Below, piece by piece: positions 22,714 to 34,977 of a stretch of DNA of 64,000 bases (position 1 is its first letter; each line of letters opens with the position of its first letter). The notes beneath the pieces were generated by a model that saw nothing but the letters and a program-made list of their open reading frames with translations, was not told the DNA's origin and made no database searches. The position numbers were made by a program, and so were the translations under genes. The stretch is from Gnomoniopsis sp. IMI 355080. Lineage: Eukaryota > Ascomycota > Sordariomycetes > Diaporthales > Gnomoniaceae. The stretch spans positions 1 through 64,000 of the forward strand of contig JAPEVC010000065.1 of NCBI GenBank assembly GCA_027946555.1. The letters are read 5' to 3'.

Positions 22714-24887
22714 TCACGGCCTCAAAAATCTAAACCGTGCCCAAGTTTTGGCCCAGGTTTTAAAATCACCGCCATCACCGCCATCAGTCGTTAAAAACGT
22801 TTGCCAGCAGTCAGCCACCATCTTCAAGGCCTCGTCATCGCCGCCATACCCCGTGACCTTTTGTAAGACGTCCTTGCCCGAGACATTGTACTTATTCGTC
22901 ACGTTAATATCCAACAAGGCGTCATTGACGAGAACCTCACGCATTGAGCCGCGTCGTAAGCGTCATGCGTAGTTAACCGTCCATCACAATCCATCAGGCT
23001 TTGATAAATAATGTGGATAGCCGTATCACCAGTCGCAGGATCGCACAGCTTGAAGTCGAGATGATATTGGAACAGCAACTTGATCACATCGAGCCTGTGC
23101 CTTTGACACGCAGCGCGAACGTAGCCAATAAGGAGCCGTGGGATGATCAGCTTCTTGATGTCGTCTGCCGTGAATACACAGACTGGGTGATGGTCTTCAA
23201 CAAGGTTTCCCTGGAGGTCTTGATTGAGGACTTCATGGCGGTCTTGATGGAGGTCTTCAGGGCTCCGAGGTTGCGCGTGGAGCAAGTCTTTGATGACATC
23301 GCAAGAAGATGTCATGATGGCCCACTCCAATGGCGTAGTCCCTATGGGCGGAGTGTCGCCTGCGCCTTTCCCCCGGCTTACAGCCCTCTTATGCACACAA
23401 GCACCGTTGCGTATCAACAATTTAATGGCCCCGAGCTGAAAATGGTCAATGGCGAGTTGAAGAGGAGCCATGACCATGGCACCTGTATTCAAAGTATGAT
23501 TCAGATCGAACTTGGCGCTACTGATAATTTCGTTGAAAACGGCGTAAGTGTTCCCGTATCTCAATGCGGTTGACATGTATGTCTTCAATTGTTTCTGTGA
23601 ACTGTTGCGAAAAGAGTCGCTAGCGACCATGGACTTGACGGCGTCGAATTGTTTGCTGGCGAGGGCGTACTTCAGCGCACCTCGGTCATGCACACTGGCC
23701 CCGTGATCGAGCAGCAGATCCACAGCCTCCTTGTCATTGTAATATAGTGCTATTCGCATAGGGTTGAACAGGTTTGTGTCACCATCCGCACATTTCTCTA
23801 GACCATACCAGCCGCCACAAAGGTAATTTATCAGTGGGATGGCACCACTATTCGGATTTGCGCCCCGTAATAGAAGGGAACGCACGACGTCGAAATTCCC
23901 TTGCAACACGGCCAACAGCAGACAGGTCTGGCCACTACGAGCTTTGTAATCAACGGGCGCACCTGATTTGATCAAAACTCTGGCACAGTCAATGCTCTCT
24001 TCTTTCATGGCTTCAAAGAGCCACTGACCCGTGCGCAGCACGATTTCAGCAGCACCGTCTAGCGTCAGGAGATGTGCAAGCACAGCGGCCGAGTCATCGT
24101 TGACAGCTTTTTTAATCAACCGTCTCAGGATTGCTGTCCCAGGTGTCTTTAGCCCATGGTCTATTAGTGGCCCGCAGATTTCTAGGTTGCCATGCTTGAG
24201 GCATCCAGACCACAACTTTTGGGCTGTCTTGGAACCAAGGTTTACGTCCGGGCGGTGTTCAAGAAGCGCTTGCACCACTGCAACTTTGTCCGTATGTTCC
24301 CTATCATTGTCGCATATTGCCAAGAGGACGTCAAGGACCTCGGTATCCGTCAGTTTTGTCGGCAAATGCTTGAGAATGATGTCGACTGTCCGGAGCATCT
24401 GACCATTTGGCGTGTAGGACACTGCCGGTGACACTGCTGAACTCAGGTAAGAAAGCCACCATTTTTCCAAGCACGGCAGCGATAGTGGGGGTAAATCAGC
24501 TTCAAGTATACTGGCGATCACATCTGGCAAGTGACTTGACGCGGCCCAGACCAGAGCATGTGCCAATTCTGCTCTAGGAGTCGAAGAATGCTGTTGTATG
24601 CCTCTTTGGCACTTTTGAAAGCCCAGGAGATTCTTGACAGCCTCAACTCGGAGATGCTTTTGTCGTTTTCCGCGTAGCTCAACTTGAAGATTGCTGTAAG
24701 TACGTTCCTGCCCATGCTTCCGGTAGGCGCAGCAAAGCAGTGCGGACACCGGAGAGTCTAAGGCATCGGGAAAAGAAATCGGGCGTTGATCGAACTTTGT
24801 GGTTATCGATGGGCTCGCACCGAGATCCAGCAGCCGAAGGACCTCTGCGAATCCATCTCCTTGCAAGCATGCTCCACCAGCGGCCAT
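22714..24887 (-). CDS. Ankyrin-repeat protein, C-terminal segment (frame broken)
   Basis: A long open frame at 24887-22899 encodes about 660 residues of ankyrin-like repeats. Examples are EVLRLLDLGASPSI, CARVLIKSGAPVD, DVVRSLLLRGANPN, EAVDLLLDHGASV and AIKLLIRNGACV. It begins inside an ankyrin repeat and overlaps the upstream F-box/ankyrin segment in another frame, so it is most likely the continuation of that gene. Near 22945 the frame changes again. The next frame (to 22714) reads LVNDALLDINVTNKYNVSGKDVL, itself ankyrin-like. This second change could be another indel or a 50-nt intron (GTGAGG...AAG). The protein is probably a degenerating gene, or the sequence holds two errors. Confidence 0.6.
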
Positions 24888-25939
24888 TGTCTGAGTCGAA
24901 CATCCAAGCTGGCGCCGTTCTCAACCAACAGGTCGATACATTCCCACATACCAGTGAAATAAGCGTAGCTCATCGGAGTGTGTCCGAAAAAGTCTCGGAC
25001 CTCAATATCCGGTTGGTGTTGTTGTATTAGGAACCGAGCGATGGACGTAGAGCCCGACAGACACGCCGTATGTAGGGCCGTTGAATGATACTTCTTCGTG
25101 CTGTGTTGCTTTCCTGACACTTTAATCGACGCACCACGGGCTAATAGTAGTTTCGAGGTCGACTCATTGCCATGGCAGATAGCAATGTGCAATGGTGTCC
25201 ATTGGGGACGCTCACGCCGTAGCGGTTGACATTTCTTCGTCCAAGGGTGCGGGTATACACAATCACAGAGTCCCATTGAGAAGTCATCAACTCTGGCACC
25301 TTTGTTCAGCAGGAGGTTGATGATATCTTCGTGTCCCCATTGTGCCGCAATATGTAGTGGCGTCCAAAAGAATTTGCTGTCCAAACCATGATCCATCATA
25401 TCATCCTCATCCGGATCGCTGTCTGAGCTATGGGACGAGGAGCTGATGACACTTTCATCCTCGTCGGAGTCGTCGTACCACACAGGATCATATTTCGCAG
25501 GACGTTCTTGATCATCAGATCCAATCGAAGAGTTCAAGTCCCAAGCCTCTTCCTTCTCAGCTTCAATGGACGATAGCGTCTCGTGACAGATGGTTTGTAC
25601 AGTGGGGTCATCATGAGGGTAGGGTGCCGGAACTCTTTTCGAGCAAATATATAGCCGGCGCTTCAGAAATTCAGACCTCGCTTCCGTCTGTCTCCACAAC
25701 GCATTGGGATCAGCACCTGCTGCCAGCAAGCGCTCGACGGTCTCTAAACGGCCTTCTTCACAAGCCCAGCACATGACCCCGGGTTCGTTCTTGACGCGCG
25801 CGTAAAGGACGCCTGTCACAACATCGTGCACGAAACGGTTCCCAGACCGTGCAAGTGACGACAGGTCGCCAACATCGTCCAGGTAGTCCGTGACACGGTT
25901 CAGGGTCTCCACTGGCAGGGCTGATATCGAAGCCATCAT
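24803..25939 (-). CDS. F-box and ankyrin-repeat protein, N-terminal segment (frame broken)
   Basis: The segment starts at 25939 and opens with an F-box-like sequence: LPVETLNRVTDYLDDVGDLSSLARSGNRF (shown as residues 8-36). Ankyrin repeats then follow: GRLETVERLLAAGADPN, TPLHIAAQWGHEDIINLLLNKGA, TPLHIAICHGNESTSKLLLARGA and TALHTACLSGSTSIARFLI. An acidic Ser/Asp-rich linker lies at about residues 130-190. The repeat starting LVEHAC ends abruptly at about 24865. The expected continuation (LQGDGFAEVLRLLDLGA) is in the overlapping -1 frame, so one indel splits the gene. F-box/ankyrin proteins usually present targets to SCF ubiquitin ligases; whether this copy still functions is doubtful. Confidence 0.7.
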   Translation of the reverse strand: MMASISALPVETLNRVTDYLDDVGDLSSLARSGNRFVHDVVTGVLYARVKNEPGVMCWACEEGRLETVERLLAAGADPNALWRQTEARSEFLKRRLYICSKRVPAPYPHDDPTVQTICHETLSSIEAEKEEAWDLNSSIGSDDQERPAKYDPVWYDDSDEDESVISSSSHSSDSDPDEDDMMDHGLDSKFFWTPLHIAAQWGHEDIINLLLNKGARVDDFSMGLCDCVYPHPWTKKCQPLRRERPQWTPLHIAICHGNESTSKLLLARGASIKVSGKQHSTKKYHSTALHTACLSGSTSIARFLIQQHQPDIEVRDFFGHTPMSYAYFTGMWECIDLLVENGASLDVRLRQWPLVEHACKEMDSQRSFGCWISVRAHR

Positions 25940-26748
25940 GCAGGCAGGTACATTGGAGGTAGTAGAGCACTAGTGGCTTCGGCCTCGATTGGTAGGTATT
26001 TCCAGTGGATGTCGGCTTGATGACTGGTGCTGAATGTGCATCACAGAGACTACAACGTGACTTGATTGTTTCCCGTTGAACCAGATGGCTGGTTTGATTC
26101 TGAAGGGTCCCTGCGAGCGAGATCCAATATTTGACTCAACCTTAATGGAGTTGCGTCGTCGCGTGGCTAAGTAAGCATACTGCACCCAATCATCACGTGG
26201 GGATAGTGTACTCACGTTGCTTTTTATTTGAGGCCAAACGAACGGCCCCCTGGCGTGTGACGTTGGTCAGCACCAGGGATCAATGGCCATAGTGTTGATT
26301 CGATTTCCAAAGTCACATACGAATGTTCGAAACAGATAATAGTGAATATTAACAGTGGTGCAGATGTGTTCATTAGTCGTATGTGGAAGAAGGAGGCTAA
26401 CCCTCCTGTATTTCGTACAGGATCGAATTGCTATATGCCCTCAGATCCCTATTAGTTACTCACCCCTGCGACCTCTGAGTGGTCACATTCCGCATATAGG
26501 CTATATCTCCATCGTGTCTGGATCCGATTTGCCCATTCATCTTATTAATCCTGGAGGCGAGAGTTGTCAATATATTCCCCCAAGCCTGGGCAAATCTTTA
26601 CAGTACATTGCCTCCCTGCCCTTTCTACCCAGGTAGGTAAGCTTTGCCCAGAATCTCAACGCGCCGAGCCACGAAAGGATGGACGTTTAGCTCCTTCAGA
26701 GTGTGGTCGTTTACCAGTAACCACAATAATACTCTTTCAGTACACCAA
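25940..26748. other. Intergenic, nothing recognised
   Basis: This lies between the F-box/ankyrin gene start and the P450-2 stop codon. Short frames have no family features. CCCAGGTAGGTA occurs near 26630. Confidence 0.5.
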
Positions 26749-28635
26749 CTAATCCGTGATGAGGACCTGAACGCCCTTGCGACCGTCTTTGATGACGGGA
26801 ACAAGAAGGTCTCTGACCAGCTTGACATCGTCGATCGTGGTTTGGTAGAGTTGCATACGTGGAAACACACGCAACACGAGTACAACGAGAGCCAAGTAGA
26901 TCTCACAGTAGGCCAGGCTGGGATTGACGATTAGCTTGAGGAAAGGTTTGACCATGAACTCAGGAAATGCTATGCCAGATAACTTACTTCTTGCCTAGAC
27001 AGCCGCGACTGCCCTTGGAAAACTAGAATAGAACTGTCAGCATGTGGGAATGGCTACCGATAGATTCCAGGCGTCAGCAGACTCACAGAAAAGAGGAACC
27101 GCTCCAAATCCTTCCTGCGACTGCCATCCTCGTTCAACCACCTCTCGGGAAGGAATTCCTCCGAATCAGGGAACACTTCCTCGTTGTGGTGCAGCAAGAG
27201 CGTTGACATGCCAACATTGAAGCCCCGTGGAATGACGTGTGCCACTTCCGAGGGCTCAGTCGCTCCAGGAGCAGTCCAGAAGCCACGATATATCAGATCC
27301 TCATGCGTGGCGATACGAGGGGAGCGGCCTGGAACGCCGTAGCCCAAGCGGAGGGCCTCGTGAACGACGCCACCCAGTAGCGGGAGTTGCTCCAGGGTCG
27401 ACCAGCGGGGCAGATTGCGCGGATCTTTGACGACAGTAAGAAGCTCAGCGGTAAGCTCTGCGAGCAACACGGAGTTCTGCAGGAGGTAGAAAGTAGCGAC
27501 TGTGAGCGTCCAGCTAGTGGTGTCTGTGCCGGCGATCAGGAAGAGGCCGGCTTCGCCCTGGAGGCGCTTGTCGGATTTTTCGTGCTCGAGTAGACTGGAG
27601 TCGAGTAGAACGTCAAAGGCAGTCTGTCGCTTACGAATGATTGCAGCATCACGCTCGGCTTTGATCTGGCTGATTCGGGAAGGGATCTCTACATCCAATA
27701 GGTTCTGGTATGTAGCAAGGTCTTTGGGCATAAAGCGTGAGACACTGGCAGCCATGTCAGTCCAATACCACCATCACAGTCATTAAGAGAATGATAGCAT
27801 CGAAAGCGATCTACTTACTATGCCCCAAAGTTCTCAAAGCAGAACCTCACTGGGTCCAACCAGCGACACATGTAGTAGGTGGTGAACAAGGGCCACGACG
27901 CACGCTTGAGGTTGGGGACAAAGCCGTGCTGCTGCAAGAATCCCAATTCATCGCCAAATGCAAACAGGCCGATAACATCTGCGGTATAACAGCTCACAGC
28001 ATCTTGGAACTGGAAAACCTTCCTGTGGGTAGCAGCGGCAAGCATCTTGTCACCCAGCTGCTGGGCGAGGCTGTGGATATCGTGTTCGGTTTTGGACACC
28101 GAGGCTTTGGAGAAGAATTTGTTTAGGGGCTCACGACGCTTTCGGTGGAGGTTGTGATCCTGAGTTCCAAAAGTGCACAAGCAAAGGCTAAGAGTTCACT
28201 GTCAGCGGCCTTGTCATCATCTTCCATGGTCAAAGGACCTGGCCAGTGCTGGGAGAGTGGGGTCAAGAAAGTATATTAGGGCACAGGATATTGGATTGCT
28301 CACCAGCCAACAAGAAACTTGAGGTAGAGAAAGGGCTTGTTTCTCTTCCTGGTACCGCCAGAATAGACCTCATCAATGAAGCGGGGATCGTTTGAGTGAA
28401 GTCCTTCAGGGTTGATTTGGATAAGAGGGCCGTAGATGTCGTGAAGTCTCTGGATCTCTTGAGTATACTGCCCTCCCTTGATGAGGTCGAAGTATACCTC
28501 ATAGAAATAGGTGGCTTTGGCCAGGAGAGGACCTGGAATCTGGTACAGAGGGTGGAGAGGTGAGATCCTGTAGGCTACCTTGAGGAAGAAGGCAGCCAGC
28601 CAGATCTCAACCAGTAGGATGAAGACGGAAACCAT
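26749..28635 (-). CDS. Cytochrome P450 (P450-2)
   Basis: Five exons are proposed: 28635-28304, 28187-27819, 27744-27087, 27022-26988 and 26917-26749, giving 520 residues with all phases consistent. An N-terminal membrane anchor (residues 3-25) precedes SPLHPLYQIPGP. The I-helix is AGTDTTSWT, the K-helix ExxR is EALR, and the heme loop FSKGSRGCLG has ligand Cys461. The heme loop is encoded by its own 35-nt exon. The sequence style (PRWSTLEQLPLLGGVVHEALRLGYGV) recalls P450s of the trichodiene-oxygenase-like group, but the substrate cannot be deduced. It is divergent from the FAD oxidase. It is a paralogue of P450-3 at 52.4-54.4 kb, sharing the intron just after the heme cysteine. Confidence 0.88.
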
Positions 28636-29845
28636 GGCGTTCGTTGAGATGATCTTGTCTTTTGGCAGTGCAAAGTAGCGAAGAGGGCTGTTTGCGTGAT
28701 GGGAAAACAGTTTGGAGATGGTTGTGATGGAATTAAGAAGTGGAAGGCCAAAGGCGCAAGTAGATGATGGGAAAAGGTCAACGTCGCTGGGCCCCGCCGA
28801 GGTGGACTAACAAACAATCGATTCAGATGCGAAGATTCAACCTAGCTGCTTCGCCAATATTCTAGCCTTGGTACTCACTTTCTATTCACAAGCCTGCCCA
28901 AATCTTTTTGGTTTCATCCCGTTTGCAAACAGTCCGCAGGAAATCGGACAGAAGGAACAAGAACTTTTCAGTGCGCCATGTCATTATTTAATTCGCACAA
29001 ATGAACCTTTGTCTCTTTAACTCAATAATAAAAGCCTTTCGAGTGCCACGGATCCAGAGTCCCCAAATGGAACGTCAATTGGCCATATTTAACGAGAGCG
29101 AGCCTCTCGCGAGTTGCTCTGGGCCGGTCTGAACGATGATAGCCCAGACGAACCTTGGAAGCTTGTCGTCTTGGAATTTACCAGTTATTTCCAAGGGAAT
29201 TCAGTGACAAGGTGTCAAGCTCCCGTTGATATATATTGCATCCCGTTTCCCAAATGGTCAACTCAAACTAGCAATATCAACACCTGCGACCTCCCAGCCT
29301 CTGCTAAGTCCTTTTCTTCGTCCACAACTTTCTCTTCATGATCTGGAATTTGCTCGAAGTTCGTTTCGACATATGACAAGCTGGGAAACTTACCTGACGA
29401 ACATTGTTTATAAAGTATTCTCTACATATAGAAGTAAATGGGGCACAGCCTATATTCCGTACAGTCGCTAAGTAGCGACGTACTGCACATACTTAATCTT
29501 GGAGTGTTCACACCCACAGCTGCCTAGGTATGGTGTCTCGAATTTGGTCAGTCCGGAAGATGTTAGTATAGGGCATGAGTCATTCGCCCGGGCCTGTGAA
29601 CCCATCATTTGGGACCCATCAGAACCTGTCTTTGACGTATCAAGCGATAGCGGTGTACTATGTAATGCCACAGACGACCACGGAGTTCAAGGTGTCGAGT
29701 CAGGTTAGGAGCTTATCTATCCATAGGTACGTGAACGGTTCACGTCAATCTCAAGTCCGTTGCCTCGTCGATATGGTGATCCTTTTTCAATCCAGCACAA
29801 GACGCTGTCGTATTCTTTGCGACTTCGACTAAGATTTGCAAAACA
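28636..29845. promoter_or_regulatory. Divergent promoter region, P450-2 / FAD oxidase
   Basis: About 1.2 kb lies between two divergent start codons, with no coding exon supported. GCCTAGGTATGG lies near 29522. A shared promoter for two likely pathway enzymes is plausible by arrangement only. Confidence 0.4.
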
Positions 29846-31567
29846 ATGGCGTCCAGCACGCCAGTACCCCAGTCTCAATGCTCCGAAGCTGCCTCACTGA
29901 TCGAAGCCGGGCTGGAGTCACGAATAGTATTTCCAGCCACAAATGAGTATTCTGAGCGTCAGGAATCATACTGGTCGAGCTGCATAAAGCAATTGCACCC
30001 GTCATGTATAGTACTGCCACGTACGAGCGAGGAAGTGGCATCAACGGTGAAAGCCTTGGTCGCGGCTGGGCAGACGTTCGCGGTCCGCAGCGGAGGGCAC
30101 ACCCACTGGCCTGGCTCAAACAACATCGGCAAGGGAGGCGTCACAATCGACCTCAGCTTGCTAAAGTTCACTACATACCACGCGACCAGTGAGACTGTGG
30201 ACATAGGACCCGGTGGGCGGTGGAGAGATGTGTATGAAGAGCTGCATCCATACGGAAGGGTGGTTGCTGGGTATGGCGTTCTGGGTTTCTTTCTCGCACA
30301 TCCTGACTAGGAATGCTAACAAAAACTCACCATTAGAGGCAGAGAAGGCAATGTTGGAGTAGCGGGCTTCCTTCTGGGTGGCGGCTTGACCTTCTTCACC
30401 GGTCAGTATGAGTCGCAACTTGTAGCTCGACACATAACAACTTTTGCTAAAAAGCCCTGATATCCAGCACGCCAAGGCTTTGGTTGTGACAATGTTGTGG
30501 CGTTTGAAATCGTTCTCGCAGACGGTCGAATTCTCGAAGCTAGTAGGACAACGAACACTGATTTGTTCCTTGCTCTCAAGGGGGGAACCAACAATTTTGG
30601 AATTGTGACGAAGTTCACCGTCAAGGTCAGCCTTACACTTCCGTCGTCTCTGGGCTCCCAAATCACTGACTATTCATGATTCAAGGCCATCGAGTGCAGC
30701 AGCGTCTGGGGTGGTCTGATGATATTCCCAAGCTCTTGCATTCCCAGCGCCATCGATGCGGTCACTTCGTTTACCTCTAATCTCGCTAGCAACCCCGACG
30801 ATAACCTGATGTGCATATTCACATACTTGCCGCGCTTCAAGCAGACTATGGTAGTCGCAATTTGTGCCAACATGGCTGGAGTGGAAAAGGCCCCGGCCTA
30901 CGAAAAGTGGCTGGCACTACCCGATCTAATTGGAGATACTATGAAGTTAACAACGGTTCGCGATATGGCCTGCGAGTACAATGCTGAAGCGGATCAAAAC
31001 GTTGTCATGTTTACACTGTCTTTCAAGAATGACGCTCGCATTCTGACCAAAGCGTCCGAGCTTCACGATCAGCTTGTCCAGGACCTCATGGTTCTTATTC
31101 CAGAAGGAGACTTCACTACGCAATGTGCATTTCACCCATTGCCGAAGGTATTCAGTCAGCATAGTGTCGACGCCGGCGGGAATGTCATGGGAGTAAGTTC
31201 CCTCAATATGTCCCCGTGTACAATGCATTCGGAGGTCACACGTTGTCTAACATCGGTCCAGATCGAGCGCAATGATCACGACGGCATCGTTTTCGCAGCC
31301 GCAGTATTTCTGAAGACCGCAGAGCAAGAGGCTGCCACGTATCCTATGGTATCAGCCTGGGTTCAAGGCGTCAAGACCTACGCCGAATCCATTGATGGAA
31401 TGCTGGAATGGCGATATGCCAATTATGCCGACCGGACTCAGAATCCCTTTTCGAGCTATGGTGAAAAGGGCGTGGAAATACTGAGAGCGGCAGCTGCGAA
31501 GTACGATCCGGAACAAGTGTTCCAAAAGCTCTGTCCTGGCGGCTTCAAAATAAGGGACGTGATCTAG
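29846..31567 (+). CDS. FAD-linked oxidoreductase (BBE-like, VAO/PCMH fold)
   Basis: Exons are 29846-30270, 30337-30401, 30468-30625, 30686-31192 and 31262-31567, giving 486 residues with consistent phases. The FAD-binding PCMH region includes FAVRSGGHTHWPGSNN; His85 is the expected 8-alpha covalent FAD ligand. The second ligand position of bicovalent enzymes is in GREGNVGVAGFLLGGG, where no cysteine is present, so single covalent attachment is expected. A berberine-bridge-like C-terminal motif ends in YDPEQVFQKLCPGGFKI. The 69-nt intron at 31193-31261 would also read through in frame. Such enzymes catalyse oxidations or oxidative cyclisations in fungal secondary metabolism. There is no clear signal peptide. 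It is followed on the same strand by the BAHD gene. Confidence 0.88.
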
Positions 31568-32100
31568 GCGAGTGTGCATAACACTACTGTACCTAGTTCA
31601 GCTTTCTGTTCAAGTAAGAGCTTAAACTCTCCGAGAAATCGCAGGACTCAGGAGTTAGCTCCAAATTGCCTTGATCCGGGCATTCAAGAGATGTTCTTCA
31701 TGGCGTGACTGCATCATATCAATGGATAACAACCAAATGAAACAACTTTGCAATAGATCTCTACAAGCCCAGTTGAGCAGTTCGTCAACTTGATGCCAGC
31801 CGCTCCATGAGCCATTGCTTGACACCCCCCCCCCTCCTTCTCTTTTCCTTCATTGGGACGGGCCAGGGTATTTGGCTTAGATCCGGCCACCGAGTAAGGG
31901 TTATCAAGCCGCCTGACTCGAGCAATCGCGTCGAAAGACAATAAAAGCCTTCCGACACTCTACAGATTTCATTAGTAACGATCATCAAGATGTGATAACT
32001 ACACGTTAAGGAACGACAGCAAAGGCTACGAAGCTATCTCTACGCACTCTGAACTCCTCGCCTGGCGTAGTGACCATATACGAACGAACCGAACTTCAAA
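31568..32100. other. Short intergenic spacer
   Basis: This separates the FAD oxidase and BAHD genes, both on the plus strand. It contains a poly-C run near 31826. No gene is seen. Confidence 0.5.
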
Positions 32101-33571
32101 ATGGCTACAAGTCTGGATACCGGCCAATTTACCCATCTGCAGGACGTCATGGCAACGCTGCCGATGACGAGAAGCTTCATTCCATTCTGCCTCGCCTTTT
32201 CGACGCCCGATTCAGTAAATGACAAATCCATCGTAAATGCACTGAAAGAAGCTCTCAGCAAACTATCGGGCGCTTTTCCATATCTCCCAGGACAGGTTGT
32301 TCTCGAGGATTTTATTCCAGAAATCGGCATACCAAAGGACAACGTGAAGGCAGGAATTGAGTTACTGGTTCGGGATCGCAGACAAGAGGCTCCCTCTCTG
32401 GCGGAGCTCAGGCAAGCCAAATACCCCTTCTCGTTATTGGATGGAGGTCTTTTCACACCCCCTATTGTATCTTCATGGAAACCTACAGAACAACCAGCAC
32501 CTGTCATCATTTTCCAAGCCAGTTTCGTGCAAGGCGGTATGATTCTCGGAATATTTGGGAATCACACACAGGTTAGTCTCACGACTGCCGTTGCACTTAT
32601 GCTGTACTAAATTCGATCAATCTTAGATGGACTGCGTTGGCATGGGCGAAGTCACGAGAATGATGGCAAAGATTATGTCTGGTATCGACTTGAGCGAGGA
32701 TGAGCTGACCCTCGGGAATCAACCTCGTGGTCATGTCATCCCACTCCTTGGCGATGAGTTTCAACCCCAGTCTGGCCCTGGAACAGAGCTTGACGACGTT
32801 TACTTGAAGCCCACCTCATTCTCTACTGCTGCCGGCTTTGCCAGCATCGACATGACTTCACCACCACGCTGGGTGTACCTCAACTTCACCGAGGCGAATC
32901 TGCGTCGCCTCAAGGATGAAGCGGCTCGCGAGGGACTCGAGCCGAATACGCCTTATATCACAACCGACGATGCAATATGCGCGTTGCTTTGGCAACGCAT
33001 CAATAAAGCGAGGCACTCGCGGCTAGGAACCTACACAAGTCGGCTTGGTCGAGTGGTCAATGTGCGCAAGTGCTTTGGCCTGCAAGGGTACCTCGGAAAC
33101 ATGGGAGACACGGTTGAGTACCTCGACGATGCGGAGAAGACTGGAGTCGACATTTGGAAGAAGCCTCTAGGGAGCGTTGCAAGCCAACTTCGCGCTGGTC
33201 TCCAGGCCGAACAATATGACACTGTCATCAAGCACCACATGCAAGCTCTTGCTACCATGCTTGATAGGTCCAAGGGGGAAGAGAAGAACAAATTGGGTTT
33301 TGGGGCGAATGTCGACTTCAATAGAGACCTATACGTCTCATCGTATACCAAGGTCTTCCAGTGCTGTGACTGGTCTTTCGGCCCGCTTCTGGGCGTGCCT
33401 GAGGTAGGACGCCGGCCACAGATGGCGAACAGTGCGTTGCCTGGTTTGCTCATGTTCATGCCAAAATCCAAGAGTGGAGACTTGGCGGTAGCTGCTGCGC
33501 TGAGTGAATTGGACATTGCGACATTGCGAGGAGACGAGACCCTCATGTCATTTGCAGAGTTCCTAGACTGA
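32101..33571 (+). CDS. BAHD-type acyltransferase (trichothecene 3-O-acetyltransferase-like)
   Basis: Exons are 32101-32571 and 32627-33571 with a 55-nt intron in phase 0, giving 471 residues. The catalytic HxxxD motif is HTQMD at residues 155-159, with the intron falling between Gln157 and Met158. The block LGRVVNVRKCFGL resembles the conserved NxR region, and DWSFGPLLGVPEVGRRP occupies the position of the structural DFGWG motif. The family transfers acyl groups, usually acetyl from acetyl-CoA, to hydroxyls of secondary metabolites. In this neighbourhood it may acylate an oxidised terpenoid, which is inference. No signal peptide is present, so it is probably cytosolic. Confidence 0.85.
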
Positions 33572-34977
33572 AATGATTGATCTCAAAGCGCCTTATAATG
33601 GTATTTTTACAATATAATCCTCATATATCTATATTGTTCACTTCGAATGGGTCCCTTTAATGGTTTTCAGGTGGATTCAGACCACATTAGACATGTTATC
33701 CAGAGATGGCTCCTCAATGAGAACTTCCAGTGTGACGGCCTGTAATTGGAACAAATGACCTAGAAGATGAGGAAATGGTCAAATTTGCATTTTTCAGCAT
33801 TCCCTGGTCATATTCAAGTAGATATGGTCGCTTGATCTCGGACGGATGAGGCAAACATGAACGCCTTGAAGGTACAGTGTCACCTGTAGTTCCTAAGGTG
33901 CATGGTCCATCACAAGGAAAAGGAAAAGAAAACGGGTCGTTCACCCCCAAACACCTCTCTCGATATTAAAGAAGGGCATTCCCATTAAGAATGGAAAAAA
34001 TGAACGGTTCAAGCCAGGCCAGGAAGACAGTCCCGCAACCATAGGAAGCTCAAACTTTGTCTCTTGCAACCTTTGCATGACTCGAACCGTGGGCCTCCTC
34101 CCGACAACGTCGCAAGCAGCTGTGAGCATACGGCTAAGCCATCGAGAATCGGTAGTTGTTACCAAGTGGTTGTTAAAGAGGGTTCATCAAGTGAAGGCTG
34201 GCGGGGTAGTTGGCGGGGACGAGCAGGTAGGCAGGTTGGGAGTCGACATGGCAACGATCTGGGCCCTGGCCGTTAGCTCTAATAGAAAACCCAACTTCCC
34301 AGCAAGACACAGAGCTGGGGGCACCTATTAGTCCATCCCTATTGTGATAGTTACAACATATCTGACACGTACGAAGTCGCTGAATGTTGGAACTCAGGTT
34401 TCATGGTTCATGGGTAATGCTTCTTTACCCACAGCCCTCCTCTATCAGGTGGTCTTTCCGAGATTAAACATCGGTGGCGGTGGGTATGTATATTTCATCT
34501 TCTTGGTAGGTTTCGGTGACACGGCTGGATGAGTCTCTCTCTCCCAGACTTCCATACCAAGTTGATGTCCAAATCATCTAATGAGAGAGTGCGGTGAGCG
34601 GCTACTGAATACGTAGCGCATGTATGGGCTGTTTTCAGGGATTGCTCATACGTCTCGAGCAACCATTTCAGGTCCTCGCTTTGTAGAATTCAACAGGGCA
34701 GTGGATGTATTGGGTAATGAGCTGGCAAATGCTGCGATTTCAATCCATCAGCACAGTGCGACCCAAGTACTCAGAATAACAAGCTGTGTGGAAAATGAAT
34801 CTCAATATGATTTTTGCTTCGCTATCAATACTTGTTATACACAATCTTCAGGTTCCCGATCTCGCGCATGGCCTCATGATCAGCGAATCTCGAATTCAAA
34901 GTTTGCTCGACCAAGGATGGCTGCTCTGGGCAACGTGCGGCATCTGTACTGCTGCCACTCCAAAAACCTCGTATCCA
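33572..34977. other. Convergent intergenic spacer
   Basis: This lies between the BAHD gene (+) and the dioxygenase gene (-). Short frames at 33714-34343 and 34620-34977 are unsupported. Confidence 0.5.

Noticed and set aside
24803..24887. Programmed -1 frameshift to join the two ankyrin frames
   Set aside because: There is no slippery heptamer or pseudoknot-like signal; a simple indel explains the break better.
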